NCBI GenBank assembly: GCA_021399435.1
Contig: JAJTUP010000043.1
Span: 186,001-250,000 of the forward strand
DNA: 64,000 bases
Origin: Diaporthe sp. PMI_573
Lineage: Eukaryota > Ascomycota > Sordariomycetes > Diaporthales > Diaporthaceae
Direction of reading: 5' to 3'
Shown in pieces: positions 34,786 through 46,053 of this stretch. Below the pieces are notes generated by a model. That model was not told the origin of the DNA. It made no database searches and saw only the letters and a list, made by a program, of their open reading frames with translations. Position 1 is the first letter of the stretch. The number at the start of each line of letters is the position of its first letter. The position numbers were made by a program, and so were the translations under genes.

Positions 34786-34839
34786 CGCCTCTTTCAAGGT
34801 GGGCCCAGTCCTGATCTTTCAGTAATGCTGTCTGCGCTC

Positions 34840-34847
34840 TATAAAAG
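34840..34847 (+). promoter_or_regulatory. TATA box of the phosphotransferase-like gene
   Basis: TATAAAAG about 105 bp upstream of ATG 34951, the only clear TATA element in this upstream region. Confidence 0.5.
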
Positions 34848-34950
34848 AGCCTTGATACTTCGGTCTGCATGATTATCTGAGCCCATACCAAACCGTCCTC
34901 ATTTCAAACCCTCTACACAACAGTGCCACCGCCATATCATTCGCCAAGCA

Positions 34951-35913
34951 ATGTCCAACCTTGAAGTTGAAAAGATGGAAGCCGAAGAGGATGTGAAACC
35001 TGTCAATGACCCATGTGTGGTTTGCAGCTATTCGCGAGAGACTCACGGCCTGTCAATGTACAACGGTGCTGTTAAACTATCCGAAATTTTCCCTTACGAG
35101 GGTGACTGGCATTTAGGCTCTCGACATTTCATAAAAGACCAAGTACATGGGCACGCACGTGTCGTGCCGGCAATCCATACCTTTCTTCAAATGGCAACCA
35201 CTATTCCCATCTCGCGTATCATGGCATTCTGGGAAGAACCGGGCGAAAGGCTTATAACTATTGAAGAACGAGCACTCGGGGAGAACCTTGGAGACGTTTG
35301 GCCAAGCTTATCTGAGACCGAGCGAGACGATATTGCACAGCAAACAGCCAATTACTTAAAACAACTTCGAGGCCTCCAAAGCAACCGAATTGAAGGTATT
35401 CATGGAACACCCGTACACTCGGATTTCTTATTCGGCAGTTTCAGGGAACCATCCGGGCCTTTTGACACAAAAGAGGGATTCTGGGAGGCCATGGCTGAGC
35501 CATTAAGGAAGTCTGGACTTCCAAAGAAGGCTATAGACGCCCTAGGCAAATGCATGCCATCTCCAGAGCCCTATACCTTCACTTACGCAGGAATTCATAT
35601 CCGACATATCACCATAAAAGATAAGAAGGTTGTGGGTATCAATGAGTGGTTAGGTGCTGGCTATCTACCATGCTGGTATGAGTATGCGATGGCTGGCATA
35701 TCCGGAGGCATGGACTCGGAGATTACGGATGGGGAATGGAAAAACATCCTAAGGCCAAAATTAGAAAAGTACGACGATGGGGCAAAATGGTTCTACCAGT
35801 TTTCGAAATTATCTCGATATCCTGATTTGAGCGACGCTGGGGTACGTCTTTTGAAAGAGTTGGAGGATCAGACTGAATCTCTGGAGAGCAAGTTGGCTGA
35901 GGTGGAGATCTAA
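34951..35913 (+). CDS. aminoglycoside-phosphotransferase-like protein, catalytic residues lost
   Basis: An intronless 320-residue protein of the fungal APH/choline-kinase-like family. N-lobe signs are WHLGSRHFIKD and the AFWEEPGERLITIEERALGE hinge. The C-lobe reads ERDDIAQQTANYLKQLRGLQ and then the catalytic region. There the family consensus is THGDLHxRNI followed by IDWExAG, but this protein has TYAGIHIRH and INEWLGAG. So the HGD triad is YAG, the Asn is His and the metal-binding Asp is Asn. With all of these changed, phosphotransfer is very unlikely. The ORF is otherwise intact, with its own TATA box, and ends in an acidic coiled-coil-like tail (ELEDQTESLESKLAEVE). It is thus either a pseudoenzyme with a binding or regulatory role, or a gene in early decay. 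An additional N-terminal CVVCSYSRETHG motif has two Cys. Confidence 0.8.
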   Translation: MSNLEVEKMEAEEDVKPVNDPCVVCSYSRETHGLSMYNGAVKLSEIFPYEGDWHLGSRHFIKDQVHGHARVVPAIHTFLQMATTIPISRIMAFWEEPGERLITIEERALGENLGDVWPSLSETERDDIAQQTANYLKQLRGLQSNRIEGIHGTPVHSDFLFGSFREPSGPFDTKEGFWEAMAEPLRKSGLPKKAIDALGKCMPSPEPYTFTYAGIHIRHITIKDKKVVGINEWLGAGYLPCWYEYAMAGISGGMDSEITDGEWKNILRPKLEKYDDGAKWFYQFSKLSRYPDLSDAGVRLLKELEDQTESLESKLAEVEI

Positions 35914-38121
35914 CGAGCATGCTGCAGCACGCGAGGGTGCTGTGCAATATCGTGCAAGTCAATGGGCCAGCTGGCAGCAGATGAGTCAATTGTGTCCCGC
36001 ATATAAATAGTCACTCTCTAGCCCAAGCAGCAACAAACATTATTGTATTCCACACATATGCAAACTAGTTGTGAATAATCGACCATGTCAGAGCGCATGC
36101 AATGTTGTGTCCTGTATTTGTCCTCTATTTGTCTATTGGCAGGGCCAAGCAAACTCCGGCTGGTCAAAGTAAAGATGCATGCCCTACAAAATCCCCAGTA
36201 TCTCGGTCGTCAAGCGGTGAGGCAAAATGGATGCTGCATCTAATCTCCCCACCCCCCCCCACCCCCAGAAAATCCGTACTGGTGTTTTATCATTTGTGTC
36301 CGTTTTCTTCAAGCGCTGCGACCGCTGGCTTGACAGCACTCTTTAAGCACTCGTCTTTCCATCCACAGAGCGGTTCGAGACTTTCTGCTGCTGGCGGCAA
36401 TTTTCTTCCGCATAACGAGCAGATTTTGAACCAGGGTAAATTGTTGTAGCCGCAAGTGCACCTCATGGTGTACAAGCCAGCTGTCTAAGGATGCGCAAAG
36501 GCTATGTTCATGTCAGCAGAAGATATCATACAACGAGGAATTATACACCCACATTTGAAAACGTTGGTTTGAATGCCAATTTGTTCGGGAAGGAATAGGA
36601 TAGCTAGAATCAAATCAGCATAAGATGATCATACCACAACGTGATGTTATTCACATACATTTGTAAGTGTCTTAAATATAAGTTGTGATGGGAGAATGTA
36701 AATGCTTCGTGTCCATTAATTCCCAATAAGAGATTTGTTTTCTATTTATGTTCGACATCCAGACGCCATCTCTGGTGTCAGTAAAATACATAAAGAAACT
36801 TGGGTGCAATTTGAAACTGCTCAAAGGCGCCTAGAATAGCTCTTTGATGGCTCTACTTTTTGAAAATCTGATTTTATAGGATCTGATGGTCCATGGTGAT
36901 GTCGGGTGGCGTTTGACCGCTCATCACAACAGCCCTTCAGCCCTCCAGCCCTCCCTTGATAATGTTACGGCGCTCCGGACAAAGGATATTTCTCTCAAAA
37001 ACGCCGTATCACAGCCCAGGTGCTATCACAAGAGACAAGAAGTTCAATCACCGAAGGCAAATTCTCCAAGTTCATACGGCCCACTGGTTTTGAACCCCGG
37101 TTTGTAATCGTCGGAACCAAGGTTGTGCTGGTCTCAGCCTTGCTTGGGCACGCATGAGGCCTTGTCTCGTATCACATGTTCGCAAAGCCCGCGCTAAGTG
37201 GATAGCCTTGAATGATCCCACCTGCATCCCAAAAACCCCTCAGCCACTTGAGCTCTCGAATTTGGAACTTGAAAAGCTCACCATTTCAAGCCACAGACCG
37301 TCTGTCATGTGTTCGTCAGAGCCTGCGAAAGCAAGTGAGTGATGCGTGCGCCGAGCATCCTGAAAGATACTGCACTACTCAGGTTTTGGGTGATACATGA
37401 CAACTAGAAAGATGCAAACTGAGGATATTTTTCGTTTAGAAATGAGATTGCGGATTGGTGCAATTGGCCAAAGGCAGAACTGCCTGTCTCCACGGCCTCC
37501 ATTCAGAGATTCCATCTTGGAGTGAAAACACTACATGGTAACATACGGATAGTCTCAATACAACGTGCGCAAAACCTGGAAACTCGACCAGCAAGGAAAA
37601 CAATGCGGTGGTATTGATGGAATGCTGAGCTCGTGCAATACAACGCAACCTCGATGAAAGATCTCCTTCAAAGGGGTGTAAACTCTGTTCAGCACCTGGG
37701 CTTGCCATGGTTCAGACTTCAATCACTTCGTGTGATACCCCAATGAGGTTGCACAACGTCAGGAGGACGTCAATGGCGATGAGTAGGCTAATGAGAGCTG
37801 GGAGAGCTGCATCCCTAGGTAGACTGCTGGATAACTTTGTAATGGCGTTATGTGAAGAGTTGCAGCATCCTCCCACGTGAATACCAAACGAGTGCTTAGG
37901 CCTTTGCTAGCATAGTGGTTTTCATATAACTAGGTACGTTTCTAGTCTTGACCACACCGGAACTGAGGTTTGTTCGTCTTTTTGCCACCGTGGATGTATG
38001 AAAACTGAATGCAGAGCTGAAGCCTCCAGATTATCCAACTCGAGATCCGGAGAATCATCTGTAGGCCCTTGGATTTCTCGTGGGGGGCGCTGCGATCTTT
38101 CCATTTGCCCCATGATATCAA
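35914..38121. other. 2.2-kb intergenic stretch
   Basis: Apart from the small Cys-rich frame at 36290-36475 and a C-rich run at 36247-36266, I see no gene. Frames at 37436-37708 (minus) and 37998-38222 (plus) lack motifs. Confidence 0.45.
36290..36475 (-). CDS. possible zinc-ribbon micro-protein, 61 aa
   Basis: The frame opens MYTMRCTCGYNN and continues LPWFKICSLCGRKLPP, giving C-x-C and C-x2-C knuckles 13 residues apart with a following Gly-Arg, as in small zinc ribbons or RanBP2-like fingers. A further Cys pair (CGWKDEC) lies in the C-terminal half. No conservation can be tested here and the ORF is short. Confidence 0.3.
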   Translation of the reverse strand: MYTMRCTCGYNNLPWFKICSLCGRKLPPAAESLEPLCGWKDECLKSAVKPAVAALEENGHK

Positions 38122-39729
38122 TTAGTTACTCCCCAGCTCATCCTGTCGGTCCTTCACCTTCCGCATTTCCTCCCAAATGCTATGGACCTTGTTCTCCGTA
38201 CGGATCTGCTGCAACGAAATAGGCCGGACCACCGGATGTGAAAGCTCCAAATAGTGGATTGCATCACCGTGGGATTTTATATCAGCACGGACATTCAGCA
38301 TTTCCTTCCTGACAACGAGCTCTCCGGCGCCATACTTGCGTGCAACACCTTCCCAGGCCGGGATGACAAGAGGCAGCAGGGCAAAATCCCATGTACTTCT
38401 CCAGGTAATGGTAGCATGCCTTGACTGATACTTGAAAAGAGTTGCCAATGTTTTTCGCCCATTCCATAACTCCATAGTCTTGAGCTCTGGCATTCGACAA
38501 GCTACTGCTGCTGCTGAATTAAGCATCTTGACGATATCGGCCTGGGCTGCTTTCGGAGCCAACAGTGGCGAGGTGAGACTGAGCGATGTAAGGTTGGTCC
38601 ACGTCCAGGAGGGTCTGCAAGAAGCGAAGAATAAGCCAGCGTCAATTAGGAACGAGGCTGAGAAGTGCTCGAGCTCGCGACTGGCCCAAGCAGCTGTCCG
38701 GTTTAAAGCTTTGTCTGAAACCCGAGTGTGATTGTACCCAGGGGTGAGACGTGAGTAGTGTTGGTTGTAATTCTCAAAGATTGTGAGTTTCCGTACAGAT
38801 TGACGGGTGAGTGAGTCGATGAGGAAGTCATAGTCTACGTCAAATCAAACATTAGTAATTATTGAGAGATTATTTAATTCCAAAGAGAATAATGGAAGGC
38901 AAGTAATGAGGACTTATTTACCTTGGTCGGCATGGACCTGGGAACCACGATATGGTAACCTCCACGGCTCATAGAAAACCTCCTGTAGTCTAGGGAAATG
39001 GGCAAACATTTCTTGGAGCGTGGACGAAAGCCACCTTCGGCGAGTCTGTTGACGTAGCAGCAGACCTGTTACTGCTGGGACCTGGGGCAATCGGTCCCAC
39101 CATTCAACTTCCCGTTCGAAGACTTCGTCGTCGGGTGACGAATCGTGGAGATAGATCGTACTCAACGCCTTTTTGATTGCTTTATCGGCTTTGCCGGCTG
39201 CACTCCAGTTGTTCCAATCGTGCCCTGATTTGTCCGTATAGTCCACGTCGCCTAGACCCAAACACTCATTCGAAGGAATATCGGGCCCGAAGGTTAGATA
39301 TTTGAGCAAGTAATCTGAATCGCTGGGCGAGTGAATACTGATATCAAGCAATAATTCACTGCTCGGCTCCCATTTACTGAGCTCTGTGAACAAGGTCCGA
39401 ATCGCTTTGGCAACAAGGCTGAGGTCTCTCTGCGATATAAACCGGCTATTACCTGAATAGGCTTTAAGGGAAGAGTAGTGCTCAAGCTCCACACAAAGCC
39501 ATATATAATTCACCTGTGACCTGTTGCGGCGAATCATTGAACTGAAATCAGCAAGCCGTGGTGGTGTCACTTTAATTCTGGCGAAGTTATGCTGCTCGAT
39601 AACCTTTTGCCACTCTCGCGATACTGTGGCGAGTTCAGCGAGGCTGCAGCCGTCCTCGAGTAAGGCCTGGAGGATCAACAGCCGGACCGAGGCGCGCCAA
39701 CGATCCCAGGCTGTCGTTGTTGAGTCCAT
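38122..39729 (-). CDS. F-box-like protein, DUF6546 family
   Basis: Exons 39729-38922 and 38834-38122, joined across an 87-bp intron (GTAAAT donor, GACGTAG acceptor, phase 1), give 506 residues. The start MDSTTTAWDRWRASVRLL leads straight into an F-box-like segment (residues 6-50: LILQALLEDGCSLAELATVS, then REWQKVIEQ). After it come NFARIKVTPPRLADFSSMI and RRNRSQVNYIWLCVELEHY, hallmarks of a fungus-specific family that is expanded in many ascomycetes. The C-terminal half matches the rest of that domain, ending with a helical KVHSIWEEMRKVKDRQDEL. An upstream ATG at 39885 would add a hydrophobic leader that does not fit the family. The TATA box at 39832-39839 supports the shorter start. Likely role is substrate binding for an SCF ubiquitin ligase, known only by family. 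Confidence 0.88.
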
Positions 39730-39831
39730 GATGAGAAGTATAGGTAGAATGATCGATGTAGCCGGTGAGAAATTGGCGAGAAGAGAGATGGTAAGGGCGG
39801 CCAATTTTGAAATTATCGGAGCGCACAGTGA

Positions 39832-39839
39832 CTTTATAT
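39832..39839 (-). promoter_or_regulatory. TATA box of the F-box-like gene
   Basis: ATATAAAG on the minus strand, about 105 bp upstream of ATG 39729, consistent with the start chosen for that gene. Confidence 0.45.
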
Positions 39840-40917
39840 GACTGTGATGGCATGAAACTACGGACACGCTAGACACGCCGCACACAAGTACAGTGTAACT
39901 ACTGTTAAGTCGGTGCTAGTTAGACAGCACCGGTCATGGTCGTTGGGATAGCGTGTATCTTGGGGCCTGCAAATGACTTCGTCTCCTCCTTTCGTCTCAT
40001 TTAGCAAATGCCACAAAATGGTACAAGTTCGGTGCACTCATGCCAAGGTTGAGACCAATACCCTAATTTTCAGTATATCAAGTTTGGGCCCGAGATACAG
40101 GGCCATGGATATTTCTGTTCCCTTCAAGATGTACACACATATCACACTGGGTCTGGGGATAGCCTGAGTCCGTGAGTGGAGGCTGGCTAAAATGTAACAA
40201 GGCTGACCTCTGCTTTCAGCTAATTTTCCACAATGACCGCTTTACATCTCTGCACAAACTTGTTTCCGATAGATTCCAGGTATACATGATCTTGATAAAG
40301 TCGATTAGTCTTGGGCTACTTGTGTCGACGGTTCTAGTCTATGGCGCCGCCAGAAGCTGGTCTCGCTCGCCACGTCTGTGCGGCTGTCACAAGGCTGTCT
40401 ATGTTTTCTTGGACAAGTGCCACAGAAAATTGTATTCTGGGCCTACTGTTATCGGCAATTTATTTTATTTAACGCTAGGTGTTTAAGTGTTTACTACTGT
40501 CACAAGGGACTGCCTACATACTGCTTAAGAAGCGTATGTATACGGATTAAAAACGAAACCATTCGATGAGTACTCTGAGTGTTATTTTACACGACGAGAA
40601 GCAAAGATGACGACCGAGACGCCCAACGTCCAACCCCAAAACCATTCGGAACCTTATACCATCACGTTACCAACAAAAAGGAAATGAAGAAGCGGTCGGG
40701 TCTTAGTTTCAGACTATCGTGATGAAAGCCTTACTTATCCAGAACACCGCGAAAAGGTGCCCGACCATGCGTTCTGGACCGCACTCAGATGGATCGCTGA
40801 GTGACGGCGCCTCGACAAAACTCACTGGAGAATGCTTGGCCTATCTACCTATCTACTGTGCTGGGAGCTCCACAAAAGAAAAAGTATACGTACCGATTTA
40901 ATTGGGGAAAACCCCCC

Positions 40918-41090
40918 AACCCCGGTCGATCGCCACGAGGGCGGCGAGGGCACCCCCACAGCGGGCAGGGCCGCGACGGCACGGCGCGCGGCGCGGCGGG
41001 CACGCAGGCGGGCGAGGCGGAGGGGAGGCGAGGCGAGGAGGGCGCGGACGCGGGAGAGGCGGGCGGGGCGAGGGACCCTGCGAATATCAG
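40918..41090 (+). repeat. GC-rich purine-biased tract
   Basis: The plus strand is dominated by GGCGAGG, GGGCGCGG and CGGGCGGG words. Such G-rich DNA may form quadruplexes. Base composition differs sharply from the AT-rich surroundings. Confidence 0.6.
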
Positions 41091-41422
41091 CCTAGGCGTG
41101 GGACAGTGGATTGCGGATTCATGCAAAGTTTGTTGCTCGTGAACACTTCGTCTCGTGCTTTGCTGAATACCATGGCTATGGTGCGATGGGCTGAGGGTGG
41201 GTGTCCAACGACTCGCCCCGGTGCCAGACAAGGAAAAGACAACATCCTCGGTCGTGGTCACCGCGAACTGGTGCCTCGTGGTGTGTTGAATACCATGGTG
41301 CTGGTGTGATGGGCTCAGGAGAGTGTGTCTCGCGAGCAGCTGGTGTGCCGGATGCCACAGGAGTCGCAATCTGGGATTGATGGACAGGCACAGAAAGTAG
41401 AAAACTGGATAACTCACATTGA

Positions 41423-41510
41423 TGTTGTTGTCGCTGCTGCTACTGCTGCTACTGCTTCTGTTGTTGTTGTTGTTGCTGCTGCTGTTGGTGCTGGTGCTGG
41501 TGATGTTGAG
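41423..41510 (+). repeat. CTG/TTG trinucleotide microsatellite
   Basis: Nearly pure KTG triplets with a few CTA and TCG interruptions. Read in frame it gives poly-Leu or poly-Val, which explains the long hydrophobic frames here. Confidence 0.85.
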
Positions 41511-42899
41511 AAGAAGAGAGAGGGCGGAAAAGACAGAGAGGATTCATTGTAAATACCAGCTGCAAGGGCGGGAGTTCCTTCCCGGCTGTGCAAATCTGAG
41601 ATGGAAAGAACTACGACCAACTAGGCCGGGAAGTTAGACACAGAATTTGATCAGAGAGTAAACAGAAAGGGCTACCTACGCTGGCCCAGAAAGCAAGGGG
41701 TAGAGGCAAGAACTATCCTCTGCGGATTCGTCGACGGTCTGCGGGAGCACTCATGTGTGACCTGCCGAGCTATCAATTAATGTGTCTGATTGTTTGGTGT
41801 ACTTGGAATGAATAGTGGGAGGTGAATTGTCTCAGTGAACGTAGTTGGATACGTGGACTATCGATGCAACTTGAAAAAATGGCGAGGCTGTTGTTCTCGG
41901 ACCCAGGCGTAGTTGCGAAGGCATTGTCGCGTCAATTTTCCTGCCATATTGGCTCTGAAGACTTGGATCGACAATACCCAGGAAGGCAATATGTACCTAG
42001 GTATGAATCTTCGATTTCGAGAACCGTGACTTTGACACAATCGAAGAATTCGCTAAGCGCTCGCTACAGTTCGACAAAATTGAGCACTGCATAGGGGTCA
42101 TTTTCCAGGTCTTCTCTACCCTGATCACTCTTAGATCTCCACATTTATGAGTAGGGGATATTATACTTGAAGACAGATATGCCCTCACAACTAATTCAAT
42201 CTGTATCAGGTCTATTGACAGACAGTGGACGTAGTGTTTGAGATAGAAAGTCTGGCCCGGATCGTGAGGACTGCAAGAATTCCCAGTGACAGCATGAAGA
42301 CTGAGTGCTCTTGACGCTGATAACGGAAGATCAGAATGTTTACATACATGAATAGTACGATTGCACACCAAATCCCAGCTATTTTCTTCCCGCTTGAAAT
42401 TGCATTTTGAGGTAATTAGTCAGTAATCTTGGAACATACCTGAGTTGGAAGTGGGAAGTAGGAAGGGAGGAAAGGACAAGCAATCAGGCCCGTCTTAAGT
42501 ACAGGATCACGGCAATGAGCGCGGCCCGGCAGGAGAGCTGGGGTAACAGATCAAACTAGCAAGCTACAAGAATCTGGCAACCCGGCGACGAGCAACCAGT
42601 TGTTGGGCCAGAGGCTGCCCAGATGCCAGGAACCAGGCCTCCCTACCATGCCTACGCATGTTCACCCCATTACTCTATTAGCGGTGACCAAAGCCTGGCG
42701 CATGTCAAATTGCGTAAAGTTGTTGATTCTCAAGGACGATAAGCTGGCTCTGGTGTTTATTGATGCTGGAGGGGTAATTTACATACTAAATGTCACTGAA
42801 GGTAGTTAGGTGAGGCGTGGGTTGATTAAAGCTGCGTTGGGAGATGTTTGAAGAAATGCTGATGTCGATTTACCTAGGTAGGCAATTAATCTGCCAGCT

Positions 42900-43041
42900 G
42901 ACATTGAGAGGGTGGTCATAAATTATAATACATAATGGTTGGTTCTCACGCAAAGATCTCCTTATCATACAGGGCCACGTGATACACCGGCGTAAACAGC
43001 CCATATCTGGGTTCCGCTCTAATATCAGCCCCCTGAGTAAG
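42900..43041 (-). repeat. 142-bp repeat, copy 2 (inverted)
   Basis: The reverse complement equals 232-373 except for one base. No Helitron coding sequence remains beside this copy. Just outside its right edge (43043-43062) stands a GCGGTCCGCCGCGGTCCGC motif that could form a hairpin, as expected near a Helitron 3' end, though this is unproven. Confidence 0.75.
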
Positions 43042-43042
43042 A

Positions 43043-43062
43043 GCGGTCCGCCGCGGTCCGCG
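43043..43062. repeat. GCGGTCCGC motif, copy 3 (direct pair)
   Basis: GCGGTCCGC occurs twice in a row, separated by one base, and is followed by GCC. It immediately borders the 142-bp repeat. Related motifs are at 8577 and 8709. Confidence 0.45.
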
Positions 43063-44390
43063 CCTTAACCCATACTATAAATCTTAAAATTTCTATGTAG
43101 GAGCCTTGGTATCATTAACAACAGACATATGTGGCGCCACTACATCAGATAGCGAACATCGGTCGACTCAAGACGAATTGCCTCGTCAGCCTTCTTGTCT
43201 GGTGTAACGAGGGATGGTTAGCGGCGACAAATAGAGGAAGACATATGACATATTACTGATCAGGAGAAGACTGCGAAGTCCGTGCGATGGCGCCCGCACG
43301 GAAACCCGGCTTTCGGTGCACTCTTCATCAAAGTGACTCTCTCCGCTCTCTCCTCGTTTCTGCTCCGCTCCTCCTGCTTGTAGAATTCCGACAGACTCCC
43401 GCATGTATATGCTGAATGCTACATGTCCATTGTTGCGCGCTTTGGGCTTGCCCTCCCAAGGTCGCTGTGGTCCTTGGTGAGTGTTAGTCGGTTGGCAATT
43501 TTCCGTGCCGGCCCTGGAGAAACCCCAGCAGCGAACACGACAAGCGGGGTCGCTGAAAATGCCCCCGAAAGATTTCCGATTTTGGTCGCTTCCATCGTTG
43601 CCCTTTTGACCTTTTTATTCAGAAATTCTTTGCTTCTTCGACTCTTCTGCCCTCGCCAACCTGCATATGTACACATAGGAACGTCAATTGGTCCTCCGAG
43701 GCACGAATTACGACCCATCTTCGACACATCGACCAGCTCCAATTCCCGTCGAAAGTCCAGCCCATGACTGCGCAAACATGTCGATAACCGAGATCCAAAA
43801 AACAGCAGCAGCAGAGACACCGGCAGTAACTGTATCGGATGCCTCCCCGTTGGCGGTAGCCTCGCTGAGGCAAGCAGGCCAGCAGTAGATCTCTGCCGTG
43901 TCCGGGCGGGTCGGCATGCCGGTCAAAAGACCAGCTGATGTTCCGGCCGCTTCATCTCGAGCGAACGAAGGGACGTCTCATACGCCATTGCCACGTCGAT
44001 CCCATTCCGCAACGCCATGAACATCGCTGACCGCTTCACAGAACCCATCGTCCACCATATCCAGCGGGCGCCATCGATGGCCGGAAGTGAAACATTGGTT
44101 CCGCGGACAATGCTTGATAGGGCCAGCCAGCATACACAAAGGAGTGCCTTCCCGCCGCGTTCGGGTCGGCGAGACATCACATCAGGCCGAGACACGTCCA
44201 CCGCTATTTGTCAAAAGGAAAAAAGACTCTGGACACGCAGACGTATCCCGCGCTTGACCGGCCACCACCCAGCCGACGTCGGGTGAGAGAATACAATGGG
44301 GCGGGGAGAGACAGCCACAAGGCGATGTCGTGCGTACGGAAGGCGACGGCAGGCGGCGTTAGCCGTGTCAGGACGATGACATGGCAATAA
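43063..44390. other. no supported gene
   Basis: Frames at 43423-43767 (plus) and 43419-43820 (minus) overlap each other and show no domain. The GTPase domain that should precede the dynamin fragment was looked for here and not found. Confidence 0.45.
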
Positions 44391-45426
44391 ATGAGACCTT
44401 TGATAATGAAACTGAATGAAGTTTTCTCAAATATCTTGTGGAAGAGGGGCCACAAGCAGCATTTCGAACCGGCGTGGGATGGCGAGGGCGAGAGCTTATT
44501 TAGTCGCAGCATCGACTGCGTCCCATTTGAGGTACCTCTTCGAAAATATCCCGAACTCGACGGTATCATTCTCTCGGACGAGTTTCAATGCCCCAAGCCG
44601 TCAAAGGGTCCAATAATTGGTCATATTCAGGAGGTATTCGAATCGAATAGGGGGCCTGAGCTTGGAACAGTGAGTCGTTTACTCTGGAATTTGCACAATG
44701 AGTACCTTGTTAACGGAATTCTACAGTTTGGTGGAACGATCCTTGCTACGATATTTGAGGAGCAATCGGAGAAATGGGAACTTCTTGTGCTTTCTCATAC
44801 GAGCAACGTCATAGCATTGGTCCACGATTACATCTTTCAGCTTCTCTCTGAGCTGTGCCTAGATAGACAGATCAGGGATCAACTTTGGCATGTTGTGCTG
44901 GTCGACAAGTTAACAGATGTATACCGAAAAGCAATGGCTCACGCGCGTTTCCTACTGGCTGTCGAGCGTGGAGGTACACCCAGTACGTACAACTACTACT
45001 TCAACGCAAACCTCCAGAAGAAACGTTGGGGAGCGCATGGCCCAGACATTCAAACAAATGGCGATCTCCTCTCCATATGCCGACGACACCGAAAAATACG
45101 TGCCTCTTAGCCAGATCGGCCGTTCTGCTATTGACAAGGACAATGGGCAGCAGGTGTGTGAGGATATCCTTGACACGCTTATGAGTTTCTACAAGGTATC
45201 TCGCAAGCGTTTTGTCGATGTCGTCTGTCAGCAAGTGGTTTCCTACTGCCTTCTTGAGGGTGACGAGAGCCCGCTCAGGTCCTTGGACTCTGATCTCGTC
45301 CTGAATCTCGACGATGAGCAGCTTGAGGAGATTGCTGACGAGGATGTGGAGTCGAAAAACCAGCGTCACATCCTTAAAAGACAGATAGAGAGCCTTAAGG
45401 CGGCAATGAAGGTCCTAAGGTCTTGA
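44391..45426 (+). pseudogene. dynamin-family GTPase, C-terminal half only
   Basis: The frame reads FEPAWDGEGESLFSRS, then PFEVPLRKYPELDGIILSDE, RGPELGT and FGGTILATIFEEQSEKW. It continues to AHARFLLAVERGGTPSTYNY and then a GED-like C-terminus (SRKRFVDVVCQQVVSY, LDDEQLEEIADED, SLKAAMKVLRS). This is the middle and effector part of fungal dynamin/Mx-like proteins. An in-frame 57-bp intron (44670-44726, GTGAGT to CTACAG) is retained, so it is not a processed copy. A one-base insertion near 45026 shifts the frame inside NLQKKR-GERMAQTF. The GTPase domain with P-loop is absent upstream. The fragment is therefore a dead, truncated genomic copy. Confidence 0.85.
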
Positions 45427-46013
45427 TTAAAGACAGCTATCCAATCTGTTCTAGGTATTATGTCAATCACAATCATCATCCCGGGTTGTTTGGGGACCAG
45501 AACAATTGGCTGGCTGTCAATTTCACGCACGATATCTTCTACATCACTGGTCAAATCGAAAGTCTTGACACCTTCGCCGCTCGCAAGTCTCGTGAGCGAA
45601 ATGTTATCAACGTCGCGGAGCAGCTGACTGTCACCGCTGGAAACAGGGCGCCATCAATCCCAGTGCACCACAATGATCGATTCAAAGGCATTGGCTCACG
45701 ATGCTAATCCAACGTTGTAGACGCACCCACTCCAATGGTTCCTCCTACATAACCGAAGGCGCATGACTCAACGACGGATCCGAAATCAAGCTCGAGGTCG
45801 TTGGAAAGAAGCGAACGGAGATCAGTCGTCTCTTGATCGACAAGTCGCCAAAGCTGGAGGGTTACAGAGGAGGCATGGTCACCGACTTCAAGGTCCACCT
45901 TGATCTCCCGGAAGCAACTGGATTCGGGAGGACTCAAAAATGTCATCGAGGTCAACATAGTTGATGGGGAGGACGATCCCGAGGACCGTGCCCCAAAATC
46001 TTGACTGTTCTTC

Positions 46014-46015
<2 letters not shown>
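45427..46015 (+). other. unrecognised coding-like stretch before a poly(A) tract
   Basis: Plus-strand frames contain ordered-looking peptides (GLFGDQNNWLAVNFTHDIFY, then in a shifted frame SEIKLEVVGKKRTEISRLL and VTDFKVHLDLPEATGF) interrupted by stops. It looks like another decayed gene fragment, family unknown. Confidence 0.35.

Positions 46016-46051
<36 letters not shown>
46016..46051 (+). repeat. poly(A) tract, 36 A
   Basis: An uninterrupted run of 36 adenines following CTTGACTGTTCTTCCT. It is the longest homopolymer in the window. It may be the tail of a LINE-mobilised insertion, but no target-site duplication was confirmed. Confidence 0.9.

Positions 46052-46053
<2 letters not shown>

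Larger units (their letters stand above)
39840..42899. other. 3-kb low-complexity and gene-poor stretch
   Basis: Contents: a GC-rich (GGCGAGGCGG)-like tract at 40918-41090, a pair of imperfect 37-bp repeats (GAATACCATGG..GATGGGCT) at about 41162-41200 and 41286-41325, and a CTG/TTG microsatellite at 41423-41510. Frames across these are artefacts of the repeats. 41800-42890 has no recognisable gene. Confidence 0.5.

Noticed and set aside
40845..41620. Long Pro/Ala and poly-Leu frames
   Set aside because: Produced by the GC-rich tract and the CTG/TTG microsatellite.
44391..45426. Processed (retro) dynamin pseudogene
   Set aside because: A 57-bp intron with proper borders is retained and the poly(A) run is 590 bp away.
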